A stretch of DNA of 55,839 nt from Candidatus Aquidulcis sp. (GCA_020723385.1 DYIZ01000011.1:16654-72492), one strand, 5' to 3'. Positions 43,842 through 52,964 are shown, numbered from the stretch's first letter. Notes: generated by a model not told the origin, from the letters alone. Program-made: numbers and translations.

Positions 43842-44699
43842 TTACATGACCAACTCCGGTTGGTGTTCAACCGCCACAAAAGATTGGCGCGGCTCGTCAA
43901 CCTGGATTCTGGAAACGGCGACATCCGGGTCGTGAACGTAGAAAAGCCAGCCGTCGTCTTTTGCCAGCGAGGTCAAGATAGCGCACTTCTCATCCATGAG
44001 CTGCTCGGGGCAGCGGTCGTAGCCCATCGTAATGGGCAGATGCACCCACGGCCGGCCAGCGGCCAGGTCCGAAGCGTAAACCAGGCGGTTTTCCCCGAAG
44101 CGCAGGTCGAAACACAGCAAGCCGGGGGTGTGGCCGTCGCTCTGGAAGAAACGCAGCTCAAGCCCGTCGAACGAAAAGGCTTCGCCTTTTCTGATCAACG
44201 AAAGGCGCTGGCTGTCCTCCAGTTTTTGGTGGAGCGCCGGGATGAACGAAGCCCGGTCGCGCATGACGGGATGGGTAGCGCGTTCCCAGGCCGTCTCGCC
44301 CACGAAATAGCGGGCGTTGGGGAAGAGCAAGTCAGGCTTGCGTCCATCCTGCCACGCGCTGAACAGTCCGCCAGCGTGATCGAAATGGAGGTGCGAGAGA
44401 AAGATGTGGGTGACATCCATCTCGGAGACGCCGCGCTGCGCCAGGGATTTGAGCAGCATGTGCTCCGGCTCGGTTACGCCAAAGCGCTCACGCAGTTTTG
44501 GCTCCAAATAGGCGCCAATGCCCGCCTCGAAGAGGATCACATCTTTGGTTGTGACCGCCAGCATGGCGCGTGTCGCCATGCGCAGACGGTTCTGCTCGTC
44601 CGGCGGCATCCAACGGGACCAGAGCGCTTTCGGCGCGTTCCCGAACATCGCGCCGCCGTCGAGGGCATAGTGGTTGCTGAGAATATTGTATAGTTTCAT
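43842..44699 (-). CDS. MBL-fold metallo-hydrolase
   Basis: Two-metal hydrolase of 285 residues. The metal-binding motif HxHxDH is in FLSHLHFDHAGGL; further ligands are expected in the THPVMRD region, at DGHTPG and in the C-terminal third. It resembles lactonase/hydrolase-type MBL proteins; within an acyl-CoA oxidation string it may act as a thioesterase, but that is a guess. I use the ATG at 44699 (KLYNILSNHYALDGGAMFG), since the codons further upstream run into a repeat. Confidence 0.87.
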   Translation of the reverse strand: MKLYNILSNHYALDGGAMFGNAPKALWSRWMPPDEQNRLRMATRAMLAVTTKDVILFEAGIGAYLEPKLRERFGVTEPEHMLLKSLAQRGVSEMDVTHIFLSHLHFDHAGGLFSAWQDGRKPDLLFPNARYFVGETAWERATHPVMRDRASFIPALHQKLEDSQRLSLIRKGEAFSFDGLELRFFQSDGHTPGLLCFDLRFGENRLVYASDLAAGRPWVHLPITMGYDRCPEQLMDEKCAILTSLAKDDGWLFYVHDPDVAVSRIQVDEPRQSFVAVEHQPELVM

Positions 44700-44730
44700 A
44701 GGTTCATTCGGTATATTGTTCGAGATTTTG

Positions 44731-44832
44731 AAACACAAAGGTCGCCAAGTTTTTCACGAAGGATACAAAGGCCTTATAAATGATTTTCCTTATTTTCACC
44801 TTTGTGATACCCTTGCGTGTCCTTTGTGTTTA
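44731..44832. repeat. CACAAAGG palindromic element
   Basis: Left arm about 44731-44772 (AAACACAAAGG, CACGAAGG, TACAAAGG), right arm about 44788-44832 (CACCTTTGTG, CCCTTGCGTG, CCTTTGTGTTT). It begins 1 nt after the stop of the membrane oxidoreductase gene and fills the 134-nt gap. Confidence 0.9.
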
Positions 44833-44833
44833 G

Positions 44834-46822
44834 TCAATGATCGGTCATCCTTTCAGCGATGATCTCTGCCAGGTCGCGGGCTTGCAACTGGCCCTCACTC
44901 CCACCCGTTTTGATGCCATCTTCGAACATCGTCAGGCAGAATGGGCAGTTCGAGACCAGCATCGGCGCTCCGGTGAGTTGGGCCATGCCCACCCGCTCGA
45001 CGTTGATACGTTTGCCGGTCTTTTCCTCGGCCAGGACCAGGCCGCCGCCCCCGCCGCAGCAGAAACTCTCGGATTTAGTTTTCTCCATCTCGTGGATGAT
45101 CCCTCCGGCGGCGCGCAGGGCATCTCGCGGCTGGTCATAAATCCCCCGGTAGCGCCCAATGTAACACGAATCATGGTAGGTCAGGTCGAAGGTCTGCGGC
45201 TTGAGCTGCAGCGCTCCCTGCCGGAAGAGCCGGTCGAGGAAGACGGTGTAATGCTCGACCTCCACATCGAAGCCCAAATCGCGGTAGTCATAGCCGAGTG
45301 TGTTGAAACAGTGCGGGCAGGTGGTGACAATTTTGGTGACTCCGTAAGCCCTGAACTTCTCGATGTTTTCGATGGCAACCTGCTGGTAGAGATATTCGTT
45401 ACCCAGTTTGCGCAGCGGCTCACCGCAGCACTTTTCCTCTTTGCCCAGGATGCCCACCTTGATTCCGGCGGCGTTGCAGATTTTGACGAAACTGCGGGCA
45501 ATGGCCTGGTTGCGCTGGTCGAACGAAGCAAAACAACCGACGAAATAAAGCACATCCACCTCGCCGCCCTCGCCCATAATTTGCACGTTTAATCCGTTGA
45601 CCCACTCGCCTCGGCTGGCGAAGGCCATCCCGAAGGGGTTGCTGTTGACTTCGAGGTTGTTGACCGCCGCCATCACTTCGTCACCGGGGAATGATCCCTC
45701 CATGAGCACCAGGTTACGGCGCATTTCCAGGATTTTGTTGACGTGCTCGATATCCGCCGGGCAGATGTCCTGACAGGCATAGCAGGTGGTGCAGGCCCAC
45801 AGCGCTTCCGGGGTCACAGTCTCGATCAGGCTGGCTTGCGGGTCGCCGAACGCCACTTCGCCGATCTGCTGCACGACTTTCATCGGTGAGAGGGGTTTAC
45901 CGGTCGCCCAGGCCGGGCAGCGATCCTGGCAGCGTTTGCACGCTGTGCAGGCGTCGGCGTCGAAAATGTCTTTCCAGGCCAGGTCGGCAACTTTCGCCGC
46001 CCCAAAATGGTCAACCTCCGCCTCAAGATTGATCGTAGCAAGAGCGCCCTTTGGCCGCAAATCGGCGAAGAGATAATTGACCGGCGTGGTAAAAAGATGG
46101 CGCAGCTTCGTGAAGGGAATAACGGCGATGAAACCCATCACCAGGAAGAAGTGAACCCACCAGGTAACGATGTGAATCCCCCGGATCACACTTTCGTCCA
46201 ATCCCGCCAGGGGTTTTGCAACCAGCAGCCCGACTGGTGAGAGAATCGCAAGACCGGGGTTTGGTTTGACTTCAGTGACAGCCATGCGCGCCCCCTCGAG
46301 CAGGAAACCGGTGAACAAAATGGCGATCAGCAACCAGAAAATGAGATGATCGTCCCGGATGGTCTCCAACCCCTTGGGCTTGCGCCAAAAGCGCCGCACG
46401 GCAAAACCGAACAGCATGACAAAAACGACGAACCCGGCGATGTCGAGGGTCAGCGAGTAAATCTTGTAGAATGTGCCTTTCAGAAAGGTAACAGCGAATA
46501 ATGGCTGGAGGAAATCAACCTGGAGCATGATGAGCAATGTGCCGATAAAAAGCAGCAACATCCCCCAAAACAGGAATGAGTGCGTCCATCCCGGCAGCTT
46601 GACCAGCATCAACCGAAGCTGGCCGAAAGCGCGTCCGATCAAACGGGCAAAACGCCGCGGCAGTTGATCCAGCCGCGGCAGGGGTTGCCCCAGCCGGTAG
46701 ACTCGGACACGCCGGTAGAACCCGTAGGCAAAGATCGCGAAGGTCAGCACGGTGAACAGGTACATCGGCAGCTGGACACCGTGCCCAACATTCCAGTAGA
46801 TTTCTCTCGTCGCATCCATCAA
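44834..46822 (-). CDS. Membrane iron-sulfur oxidoreductase, ETF:quinone type (DUF224/HdrD-like)
   Basis: 662 residues in three parts. First, five to six membrane helices of NarI/heme-b type (about residues 15-240). Second, two ferredoxin-like [4Fe-4S] motifs, CTACKRCQDRC at 292-302 and CTTCYACQDIC at 344-354. Third, two CCG domains like HdrD/GlpC, with EKCCGEPLRKLGNEY and FCCGGGGGLVLAEE. Proteins of this architecture next to etf genes (as in Syntrophomonas) pass electrons from ETF to menaquinone, replacing ETF-QO. The location with acyl-CoA dehydrogenases and etfAB supports that role. Start: first ATG of the MMDATREIYW segment. Confidence 0.9.
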   Translation of the reverse strand: MMDATREIYWNVGHGVQLPMYLFTVLTFAIFAYGFYRRVRVYRLGQPLPRLDQLPRRFARLIGRAFGQLRLMLVKLPGWTHSFLFWGMLLLFIGTLLIMLQVDFLQPLFAVTFLKGTFYKIYSLTLDIAGFVVFVMLFGFAVRRFWRKPKGLETIRDDHLIFWLLIAILFTGFLLEGARMAVTEVKPNPGLAILSPVGLLVAKPLAGLDESVIRGIHIVTWWVHFFLVMGFIAVIPFTKLRHLFTTPVNYLFADLRPKGALATINLEAEVDHFGAAKVADLAWKDIFDADACTACKRCQDRCPAWATGKPLSPMKVVQQIGEVAFGDPQASLIETVTPEALWACTTCYACQDICPADIEHVNKILEMRRNLVLMEGSFPGDEVMAAVNNLEVNSNPFGMAFASRGEWVNGLNVQIMGEGGEVDVLYFVGCFASFDQRNQAIARSFVKICNAAGIKVGILGKEEKCCGEPLRKLGNEYLYQQVAIENIEKFRAYGVTKIVTTCPHCFNTLGYDYRDLGFDVEVEHYTVFLDRLFRQGALQLKPQTFDLTYHDSCYIGRYRGIYDQPRDALRAAGGIIHEMEKTKSESFCCGGGGGLVLAEEKTGKRINVERVGMAQLTGAPMLVSNCPFCLTMFEDGIKTGGSEGQLQARDLAEIIAERMTDH

Positions 46823-46848
46823 TCAATCTCCAACCGAAATCAGTGGTG

Positions 46849-46930
46849 CTGTCTTTGCGAGGCGTTTTTTGCTGAAGCAATCTCATCATCAACTGGGAGA
46901 CTGCTTCGCGAAGAACGCTCGCAGTGACGC
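46849..46930. repeat. TTGCGAGG/CGCAGTGA palindromic element
   Basis: Left arm TTTGCGAGGCG...GAAGCAATCTC (46853-46883), right arm GGGAGACTGCTTCGCGAAG...CGCAGTGAC (46896-46928), about 80 percent complementary. This is a widespread bacterial palindrome type. It begins 8 nt after the stop of acyl-CoA dehydrogenase copy 3. Confidence 0.88.
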
Positions 46931-46937
46931 TCATACC

Positions 46938-48077
46938 TCATTGTAGCAGCGCCCGCGAGATGATCAACCGCTGGATTTCGCTGGTACCCTCGTAAATCTC
47001 GGTGATCTTGGCATCGCGGTACATGCGTTCGACCTCATACTCGGTGATGAATCCGTATCCGCCGTGAATCTGGATGGCCTCTTTGGTGACGTAAGTCGCC
47101 GTCTCCGAGGCGTGCAGCTTGGCCAGCGCTGACTCGACCGCGTAGGGCCGGCCGTTCCCTTTGAGCCAGGCAGCCCGGTAAGTGAGCAATTTGCTGGTCT
47201 CGATGCGGGTGAACATATCCGCCAGCTTGAACTGGATCGTCTGCTGGTCGCTGATCGGGCGGCCAAACTGTTTGCGCTCCTTCGAGTAAGCCAGCGCTCG
47301 CTCGAACGCGCCCTCCGCGATCCCGAGCGCCTGGGCGGCCACTCCAATCCGTCCGCCGTTGAGCGTCTCCATCGCAATCTTGAAACCTTGCCCCTCACTG
47401 CTCAGGAGGTTTTCCGCCGGGACCCGCAGATTATTCAGCGCGAAAGTCGTCGTGAAACTGCCGCGGATGCCCAGCTTGGTCTCGTGGCGCAGAACCTCCG
47501 CTCCCTCAGATTGCAGGTCAACGATGAAGGCTGAGATGCCCTTGTGTTTCAGGCTGCGATCCATCGAGGCGAAAATGATCCCGGTTCCCTGGTAACCGCC
47601 GTTGGTGACGAAAATCTTGTTGCCATTGATAACGAAATCATCGCCATCTTTTTTATAACCCGTGACCAGGCCTGCCACATCACTGCCGGCCTCCGGCTCG
47701 GTGAGCAGGAAACAGCCAACTTTCTGCCCGCAAGCCAGCGATGGGAGATAGCTTTGTTTCTGCGCTTCGGAGCCGAACTGGAGAATGGGATCGCAAGCCA
47801 GGGAGGTGTGAGCGGAAATCAGGATGCCGCTGGAAGCGCAGGCTTTGGAGATTTCCTCAACCACGATGGTGTAGGACAGAATATCAAGCCCGGCCCCGCC
47901 GTAAGCCTCCGGCAAATAGCTGCCCAACAAGCCCATTTCGCACATCTTCGAGACGAGATCGTCTGGGATGTGATGCTTCTCGTCAATCTCCACCGCCAGC
48001 GGCCTGACTTCCTTTTCGACGAAATCACGCAGGCTGCTCTGCAACAGTTTGTGCTCCTCGCTCAGATCGAAATCCAT
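46938..48077 (-). CDS. Acyl-CoA dehydrogenase (copy 3)
   Basis: 379 residues, the most typical short-chain/butyryl-CoA-like of the three. Signatures: FLLTEPEAGSDVAGLVTGY, INGNKIFVTNGGYQGTGIIF, LGIRGSFTTTFALNNLRVP, QIHGGYGFITEYEVERMYRD and the catalytic Glu in ITEIYEGTSEIQRLIISRALL. It lies between enoyl-CoA hydratase and the membrane ETF oxidoreductase, so it probably starts the beta-oxidation spiral completed by the three genes upstream. Confidence 0.95.
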   Translation of the reverse strand: MDFDLSEEHKLLQSSLRDFVEKEVRPLAVEIDEKHHIPDDLVSKMCEMGLLGSYLPEAYGGAGLDILSYTIVVEEISKACASSGILISAHTSLACDPILQFGSEAQKQSYLPSLACGQKVGCFLLTEPEAGSDVAGLVTGYKKDGDDFVINGNKIFVTNGGYQGTGIIFASMDRSLKHKGISAFIVDLQSEGAEVLRHETKLGIRGSFTTTFALNNLRVPAENLLSSEGQGFKIAMETLNGGRIGVAAQALGIAEGAFERALAYSKERKQFGRPISDQQTIQFKLADMFTRIETSKLLTYRAAWLKGNGRPYAVESALAKLHASETATYVTKEAIQIHGGYGFITEYEVERMYRDAKITEIYEGTSEIQRLIISRALLQ

Positions 48078-48095
48078 TGGTTTTCTCCTTAATCA

Positions 48096-48121
48096 GCATC
48101 CTTCGACTGCGCTCAGGATGC
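48096..48121. repeat. GCATCCT palindromic element
   Basis: GCATCCT at 48096-48102 and AGGATGC at 48115-48121 close a 12-nt loop (TCGACTGCGCTC). It is a short form of a palindrome type found in many bacterial genomes, 14 nt after the enoyl-CoA hydratase stop. Confidence 0.75.
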
Positions 48122-48135
48122 TTTGCGGTATAAGA

Positions 48136-48912
48136 CTAGCGGCCTTTGAAATTTGCTTTGCGTTTCTCGGTAAACGCCTGCATACCTGCTTTCAGGTCTT
48201 CTGTGGCGAAGAGCGGCGCAAACAGGGCGCTTTCGTAACGCAGGCTATCTTCGCGGGTCAAGCCTGCACCGTTGACGATGGCATCTTTGGCCGTGGCAAC
48301 GGCGACCGGACCGTTACAGGCAATCAACCGGGCGGTTTCCATGACTTTGGGCAGCAATTCATCTGCCGGGTAGACTTCGTTGACAATGCCCCATGCTTTA
48401 GCCTGCTGGGCTGTCAGCGATTTGCCGGTGAAGATCAATTCCTTGGCCCGGTTGGGGCCGATCAACCGGGAGAGAGTCTGCGTCCCGCCGAAGCCGGGCA
48501 TCGTTCCCAGGGTCGTCTCCGGCAAACCAAGTTTTGCGTTTTCCGCGGCGTAGATAAAATCACAGGCCAAAGCCAACTCCAATCCGCCGCCCAACGCATA
48601 TCCGTTGACTGCGGCGATGACCGGCTTTTTCATCTCGCCGATCGAGAGCACGAGCCGTTGTCCCATACGGCTGAACGCCAGCGCATCGCGGGCATCCATC
48701 GGGAGCATGGCTTTGATATCGCCGCCGGCGACGAAGGCTTTACCGCCCGCGCCGGCGATCACCACTACTTTCACGGCGTCGTCGCGATCCCAATCGTGCA
48801 AGGCGATCTCCATCTCCGCCAGAACGTCGCTGTTGAGCGCGTTCAGGCTTTCGGGGCGGTTGATGGTCAACACGCCGATGCCGTCGGTCACTTCGAGCAG
48901 AATGAATTTCAT
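48136..48912 (-). CDS. Enoyl-CoA hydratase
   Basis: Crotonase-fold enzyme that hydrates 2-enoyl-CoA. 258 residues. The oxyanion-hole region is GAGGKAFVAGGDIKAM; both catalytic Glu are present, in YALGGGLELALACDF and KLGLPETTLGTMPGFGGTQ. The C-terminus AFTEKRKANFKGR is typical. The start at 48912 matches the family; the frame upstream of it comes from a palindromic element. It sits between 3-hydroxyacyl-CoA dehydrogenase and acyl-CoA dehydrogenase, completing a beta-oxidation set. Confidence 0.95.
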   Translation of the reverse strand: MKFILLEVTDGIGVLTINRPESLNALNSDVLAEMEIALHDWDRDDAVKVVVIAGAGGKAFVAGGDIKAMLPMDARDALAFSRMGQRLVLSIGEMKKPVIAAVNGYALGGGLELALACDFIYAAENAKLGLPETTLGTMPGFGGTQTLSRLIGPNRAKELIFTGKSLTAQQAKAWGIVNEVYPADELLPKVMETARLIACNGPVAVATAKDAIVNGAGLTREDSLRYESALFAPLFATEDLKAGMQAFTEKRKANFKGR

Positions 48913-48939
48913 AGTTTGTCCGTCTCCTCTCTGAATTCC

Positions 48940-48991
48940 CGGAGTGCGGGCTTTAGCCCGCAAATGTTGGCAGGCTGAAGCCTGCACTCCG
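48940..48991. repeat. Double hairpin with outer CGGAGTGC palindrome
   Basis: Two inner stems (GCGGGCTTTAGCCCGC at about 48946-48961 and GCAGGCTGAAGCCTGC at about 48970-48985) are enclosed by CGGAGTGC at 48940 and GCACTCCG ending at 48991. It starts 8 nt after the stop of the 3-hydroxyacyl-CoA dehydrogenase gene. Confidence 0.9.
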
Positions 48992-48999
48992 AATATACG

Positions 49000-49845
49000 C
49001 TAATACTTATAAAACCCTCGCCCCGATTTTTTGCCCAGGTATCCGGCGTTCACCATTTTGACCAGCAGCGGGCAGGGACGGTATTTCGGGTCTTTGAATC
49101 CTTCATATAAAACGTTGATGATTGCCAGCGTCGTATCGAGGCCGATGAAATCGGCCAGCGCCAATGGCCCCATGGGGTGATTGGTGCCCAGCTTCATCCC
49201 CATGTCAATGTCTTCGGCTGTGGCGATTCCTTCGTAAAGAGCAAATATTGCCTCGTTGATCATTGGCATCAGGATGCGGTTGATGATAAAGCCCGGATAA
49301 TCTTGCGAGACTGCGGTCACTTTGCCCAGTTTTTCCACCAGACCGGTCGCGGTGCTGAATGTTTCGTTACTCGTCGCCAGCCCTCGGATGACCTCCACCA
49401 ATTGCATGACAGGGACTGGATTCATGAAATGCAAGCCGATGACCTTGTCGGGGCGGCGAGTTACTGACGCGATGCGGGTAATCGAGATAGAGGATGTATT
49501 CGAAGCCAGGATGGCATCGGGTTTGACAATCTCGTCGAGCTGGCGAAACAAATCGAATTTGAGACTCTCGTTCTCGTTGACCGCCTCGATCACCAGATCG
49601 CACCCGGCGAAATCACCGAGACTCCCGGCAATCGTGATGCGCCCCAGGATAGCCGGAATACTGTCTTGAGAAATAACGCCCTTGTTGGCCTGCCGCCCAA
49701 GGTTTTGTTCGATGGTTTTCAGCCCTTTTTCCAACTGCGCCGAAGAAATATCATAAAGCTTGACTTGATGCTCATGTTGGGCAAAGACGTGGGCGATGCC
49801 ATTCCCCATCTGACCTGCGCCTAGAACACCGACACTGTTGATCAT
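49000..49845 (-). CDS. 3-hydroxybutyryl/3-hydroxyacyl-CoA dehydrogenase
   Basis: NAD-dependent oxidation of 3-hydroxyacyl-CoA. 281 residues, the normal length of the single-function enzyme. NAD motif GVLGAGQMGNGIAHVFAQ at the N-terminus; SNTSSISITRIA; the signature GLHFMNPVPVMQLVEVIRG; C-terminal domain GFIINRILMPMINEAIFALYEG and GTNHPMGPLALADFIGLD. The ATG at 49845 follows an ideal AGGAGG. A terminator-like hairpin separates it from the thiolase gene upstream, so it may have its own transcript or be attenuated. Confidence 0.95.
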   Translation of the reverse strand: MINSVGVLGAGQMGNGIAHVFAQHEHQVKLYDISSAQLEKGLKTIEQNLGRQANKGVISQDSIPAILGRITIAGSLGDFAGCDLVIEAVNENESLKFDLFRQLDEIVKPDAILASNTSSISITRIASVTRRPDKVIGLHFMNPVPVMQLVEVIRGLATSNETFSTATGLVEKLGKVTAVSQDYPGFIINRILMPMINEAIFALYEGIATAEDIDMGMKLGTNHPMGPLALADFIGLDTTLAIINVLYEGFKDPKYRPCPLLVKMVNAGYLGKKSGRGFYKY

Positions 49846-49866
49846 AAGTTTCCTCCTGTTTGTTTC

Positions 49867-49909
49867 ACTATAAAAAAGGTGCGGATTTCGTTGCCTGAAA
49901 TCCGCACCT
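49867..49909 (-). terminator. Probable intrinsic terminator or attenuator after the thiolase gene
   Basis: Perfect 13-bp stem AGGTGCGGATTTC (minus-strand reading: arms 49897-49909 and 49877-49889, loop 7 nt) directly followed, on the minus strand, by a T run (TTTTTTATAG). It starts 6 nt after the thiolase stop. Because the next gene follows 22 nt later, partial read-through is possible. Confidence 0.8.
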
Positions 49910-49915
49910 CGTCTA

Positions 49916-51091
49916 TCACACTCGCTCGAAGACAACCGCCACCGCTTCGCCTCCGCCAATGCACAGGGTTGCCAACCCATAGCGGACCTGCCGGCGGTGC
50001 ATCTCACGGATCAATGTGGCGGCCAGCCTCCCGCCGCTGGCCCCGATGGGGTGCCCGATGGCGACCGCGCCGCCGTTGACGTTAACCCGCTCCGGGTCGA
50101 GCGCCAACTGCTCGATAGCGATCATCGTCACTGCGGCAAAGGCTTCGTTGATCTCGAATAATTCGATATCCGAGACCGCGATCCCTGCCCGCTTACAAAC
50201 CAACTCGATGGCTTTCACCGGCGCATCCGGGAAAAGATCGGGTGCAAGGCTGCTGGTGGCATAGGCGACCAGCCGGGCGCGCGGCGAAAGATGGTGAGTT
50301 TTCACCGCCTCTTCACTCGCCAATAAGGACAGCGCTGCGCCGTCGCTGATAACCGAGGCGTTCCCGGCAGTGATGGTGCCTTCTTTCCTGAATACCGGGC
50401 GAAGCTGGCGGAGCTTGTCGAAATCCGTCTTGAACGGTTCCTCATCCTCGGCCACAATTTCGTCGCCTTTTCTTCCTTTTTTGACAACCGGGATGATCTC
50501 GTCTTTGAAAACACCTTCCTTTACAGCGTGCTGCGCCCGCTGATAAGAACGGATGGCATAATCATCCTGCGCTTCTCTGGTAAGCTCGTGCCGTTCGGCG
50601 CTCAAGTCGGCAATCTCGCCCATATGACGACCGCTGTACGGGTCTTGCAAGCCATCGTAGACCATCAAATCCAGAATCTCGCCATGCCCCATGCGGTAAC
50701 CGGAACGTGCTTTGGGGAGGAAATAAGGCGCACGCGACATATTTTCCATTCCACCGGCAATGACGATCTCGGAATCGCCGAGCGCAATGGAACCGGCTCC
50801 CAGCATGATAGCCTTCAAGCCGCTGCCACACACTTTGTTGATCGTCATAGCATGGACGCTGTCCGGCAGCCCGGCTAAACGCATCGCCTGCCTCGCCGGA
50901 GCCTGGCCGACTCCACCGCTAAGCACCTCCCCCACGATCACTTCATCAACCACCGCCGGGTCAAGCCGGGTTTGTTCAGTCAGCGCCCGGATTACAGTTC
51001 CCCCTAAGCGCGGCGCGTCTACGTCTGACAATACGCCGCTCAACGAACCAAAAGGAGTTCGCAATGTTTGAACGAGAAAGATGTCTTTCAT
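49916..51091 (-). CDS. Acetyl-CoA C-acetyltransferase (thiolase)
   Basis: Cleaves 3-ketoacyl-CoA or condenses two acetyl-CoA. 391 residues. The nucleophile Cys is in NKVCGSGLKAIMLGA, the second Cys in LATLCIGGGEAVAVVFE and the His in VAIGHPIGASGGRLAATL, so all catalytic residues are present, unlike the SCP-x type homologue at 37516. First gene of the minus-strand acyl-CoA string; its promoter should lie in the roughly 340-nt divergent region shared with the decarboxylase operon. Confidence 0.95.
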   Translation of the reverse strand: MKDIFLVQTLRTPFGSLSGVLSDVDAPRLGGTVIRALTEQTRLDPAVVDEVIVGEVLSGGVGQAPARQAMRLAGLPDSVHAMTINKVCGSGLKAIMLGAGSIALGDSEIVIAGGMENMSRAPYFLPKARSGYRMGHGEILDLMVYDGLQDPYSGRHMGEIADLSAERHELTREAQDDYAIRSYQRAQHAVKEGVFKDEIIPVVKKGRKGDEIVAEDEEPFKTDFDKLRQLRPVFRKEGTITAGNASVISDGAALSLLASEEAVKTHHLSPRARLVAYATSSLAPDLFPDAPVKAIELVCKRAGIAVSDIELFEINEAFAAVTMIAIEQLALDPERVNVNGGAVAIGHPIGASGGRLAATLIREMHRRQVRYGLATLCIGGGEAVAVVFERV

Positions 51092-51211
51092 TTGTGCTCC
51101 AATTCACACAATCATTATGATACAACTCCAATTAACAATATTATACAACACTCTGGCCGGAATGGACAACATTTGTGGCTGTCTGGGATATGACGTGATG
51201 CACTGCCAGCG

Positions 51212-51238
51212 GTGGGCCGGATTGCCAATCCGACCCAC
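51212..51238. repeat. CGGATTG palindrome in the divergent promoter region
   Basis: GTGGGCCGGATTG and CAATCCGACCCAC arms separated by one base with a single mismatch. It lies between the divergent thiolase and decarboxylase operons. It may be another interspersed palindrome or a regulator site. Confidence 0.7.
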
Positions 51239-51370
51239 ACTGCACCACCGGATATGTGGTTTGTCATGACGACTCCTAATGGCCCATATTTGTCATCCCA
51301 ACAGTTATACTCGCCATGTTATGTCAGGAAGATTGTCACTGCAATCTTCATCTTAATTCGAGTAAGATAA

Positions 51371-51389
51371 TTTGTGCTAAAAGCACAAA
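51371..51389. promoter_or_regulatory. Perfect 8-bp inverted repeat upstream of the decarboxylase operon
   Basis: TTTGTGCT, AAA, AGCACAAA: a short perfect dyad about 40 nt upstream of the chosen mmdA start. Size and place fit a repressor operator or a leader hairpin. I cannot identify a -35/-10 pair with confidence; apart from this dyad and the CGGATTG palindrome the 51092-51430 gap shows nothing I can name. Confidence 0.4.
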
Positions 51390-51430
51390 AATCTGATCGA
51401 ATTATTCCTTACATCGTGAGGGTATGCCAA

Positions 51431-52955
51431 ATGAGTGACGATCCTAGAATTATCGAGTTGCGCGTCATGCGCGAAAAAGCCCGGCAAGGCGGCGGCGTTG
51501 AACGTGTCGCTGCCCAACATGCCAAGGGTAAATTGATGGCTCGCGAGCGCCTCGATTTGCTCCTCGATCCGGGTACATTCAATGAGTTGGAACCATTTAT
51601 CACCCACCAAGGCGATGATATGGGCATCGCTTCCGAATCCTATATGGGTGAAGGCGTAATCACCGGTTACGGGCAGATCGAAGGGCGCACAGTTTACGTT
51701 TACTCGCAAGATTTCACCGTGTTTGGCGGCACACTCAGCGAGATGCAAAGCCACAAAATTTGCCGCGTGATGGATCTGGCCTTACGCAATGGCGCGCCTA
51801 TCATCGGCTTGATCGATTCTGGCGGCGCGCGTATCCAGGAAGGGGTGCGCAGTCTCGGCGGCTACGCCGAGATCTTCCGGCGCAACGCCCAGTATTCCGG
51901 AGTTATCCCCCAGATCAGCGTCATGCTCGGCCCCTGTGCGGGCGGCGCGGCGTACTCGCCGGCGCTGACCGATCTCATTGTGATGGTGGAACAGCAAGCT
52001 TTCATGTTCCTCACTGGACCGGATGTCATCAAAGCCGTCACCGGTGAAGCGATCGATTCCGAACATCTCGGCGGGGCCAAGGTCCATATGGAAGTCAGCG
52101 GCTTATCACACCTGTCTGCCCCAACCGAGAACGAAACGCTCGATCTCGTCCGGCGGGCGTTAGGCTATTTTCCGGCGAACAATGTCGAAAACCCGCCTTT
52201 CAAACCACCCCATGATGACCCGCTTCGCATGGATGAAGCATTGAATTTCATTGTCCCGCTCGATCCGACGGAGCCTTATAACATGCACGAAGTGCTCCAG
52301 CACATCGTAGATCAGGGCAGTTTCCTTGAAATTCAACCGGGCTGGGCGCGCAATTCCATCACCGCACTGGATCGTCGCCCAGGAGCCGAGCGTCATGGCT
52401 GGCGTGGTCGATATCAACGCCTCAGACAAAATGGCGCGCTTTGTCCGCATGTGCGACTGTTTCAATTTGCCGCTGATCACGTTCGTTGACTCGCCAGGCT
52501 ATTTACCAGGGATTGACCAGGAGCATCACGGCGCCATCCGCCACGGGGCCAAACTGCTGTACGCTTTCTCCGAAGCCACCGTGCCGAAGATCACCATCAT
52601 CACCCGTAAAGCTTATGGCGGCGCGTATGTCGTGATGAGCAGTAAATACCTGGGCGCGGATGTGACCTATGCCTGGCCCAGCGCAGAAATCGCGGTGATG
52701 GGCGCGGAGGGCGCGGTCAATATCCTGTTCCGCAAGCAGATTTCGTCTGCCCCCGATGCATCCAAGGAACGCCAGCGGTTGGTGCGCGAGTACCGTGAAA
52801 AATTCAACAACCCCTATCACGCCGCCCGGGCTGGCTATGTGGACGACATCATCGAGCCGCGTGAGACGCGGGCCAAGATCATCGGAGCGCTGGCTGCATT
52901 GCGGGATAAATATGCTCCCGCCCCGCCCCGCAAACACGGCAACATCCCTTTGTGA
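51431..52955 (+). pseudogene. mmdA: Methylmalonyl-CoA decarboxylase carboxyltransferase subunit, with deletion and frameshift
   Basis: Carboxyltransferase of the biotin-dependent family (MmdA/PccB type). The first frame runs from the ATG at 51431 (GAGG upstream) through LDSGGARIQEGVRSLGGYAEI-type and GPCAGGAAYSPALTD segments to [14 protein letters not shown] at 52369. The second frame resumes at 52371 with [20 protein letters not shown] and runs to 52955. Relatives carry about nine residues (ARxDGxxVG) between these two blocks, so about 26 nt appear to be missing, shifting the frame. In full it would be about 510 residues. Either the gene is broken or the assembly dropped a short stretch. The operon context (gamma-like, biotin and membrane subunits) supports the decarboxylase call over a plain propionyl-CoA carboxylase. 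Confidence 0.85.
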
Positions 52956-52964
52956 GAGCAGCCG

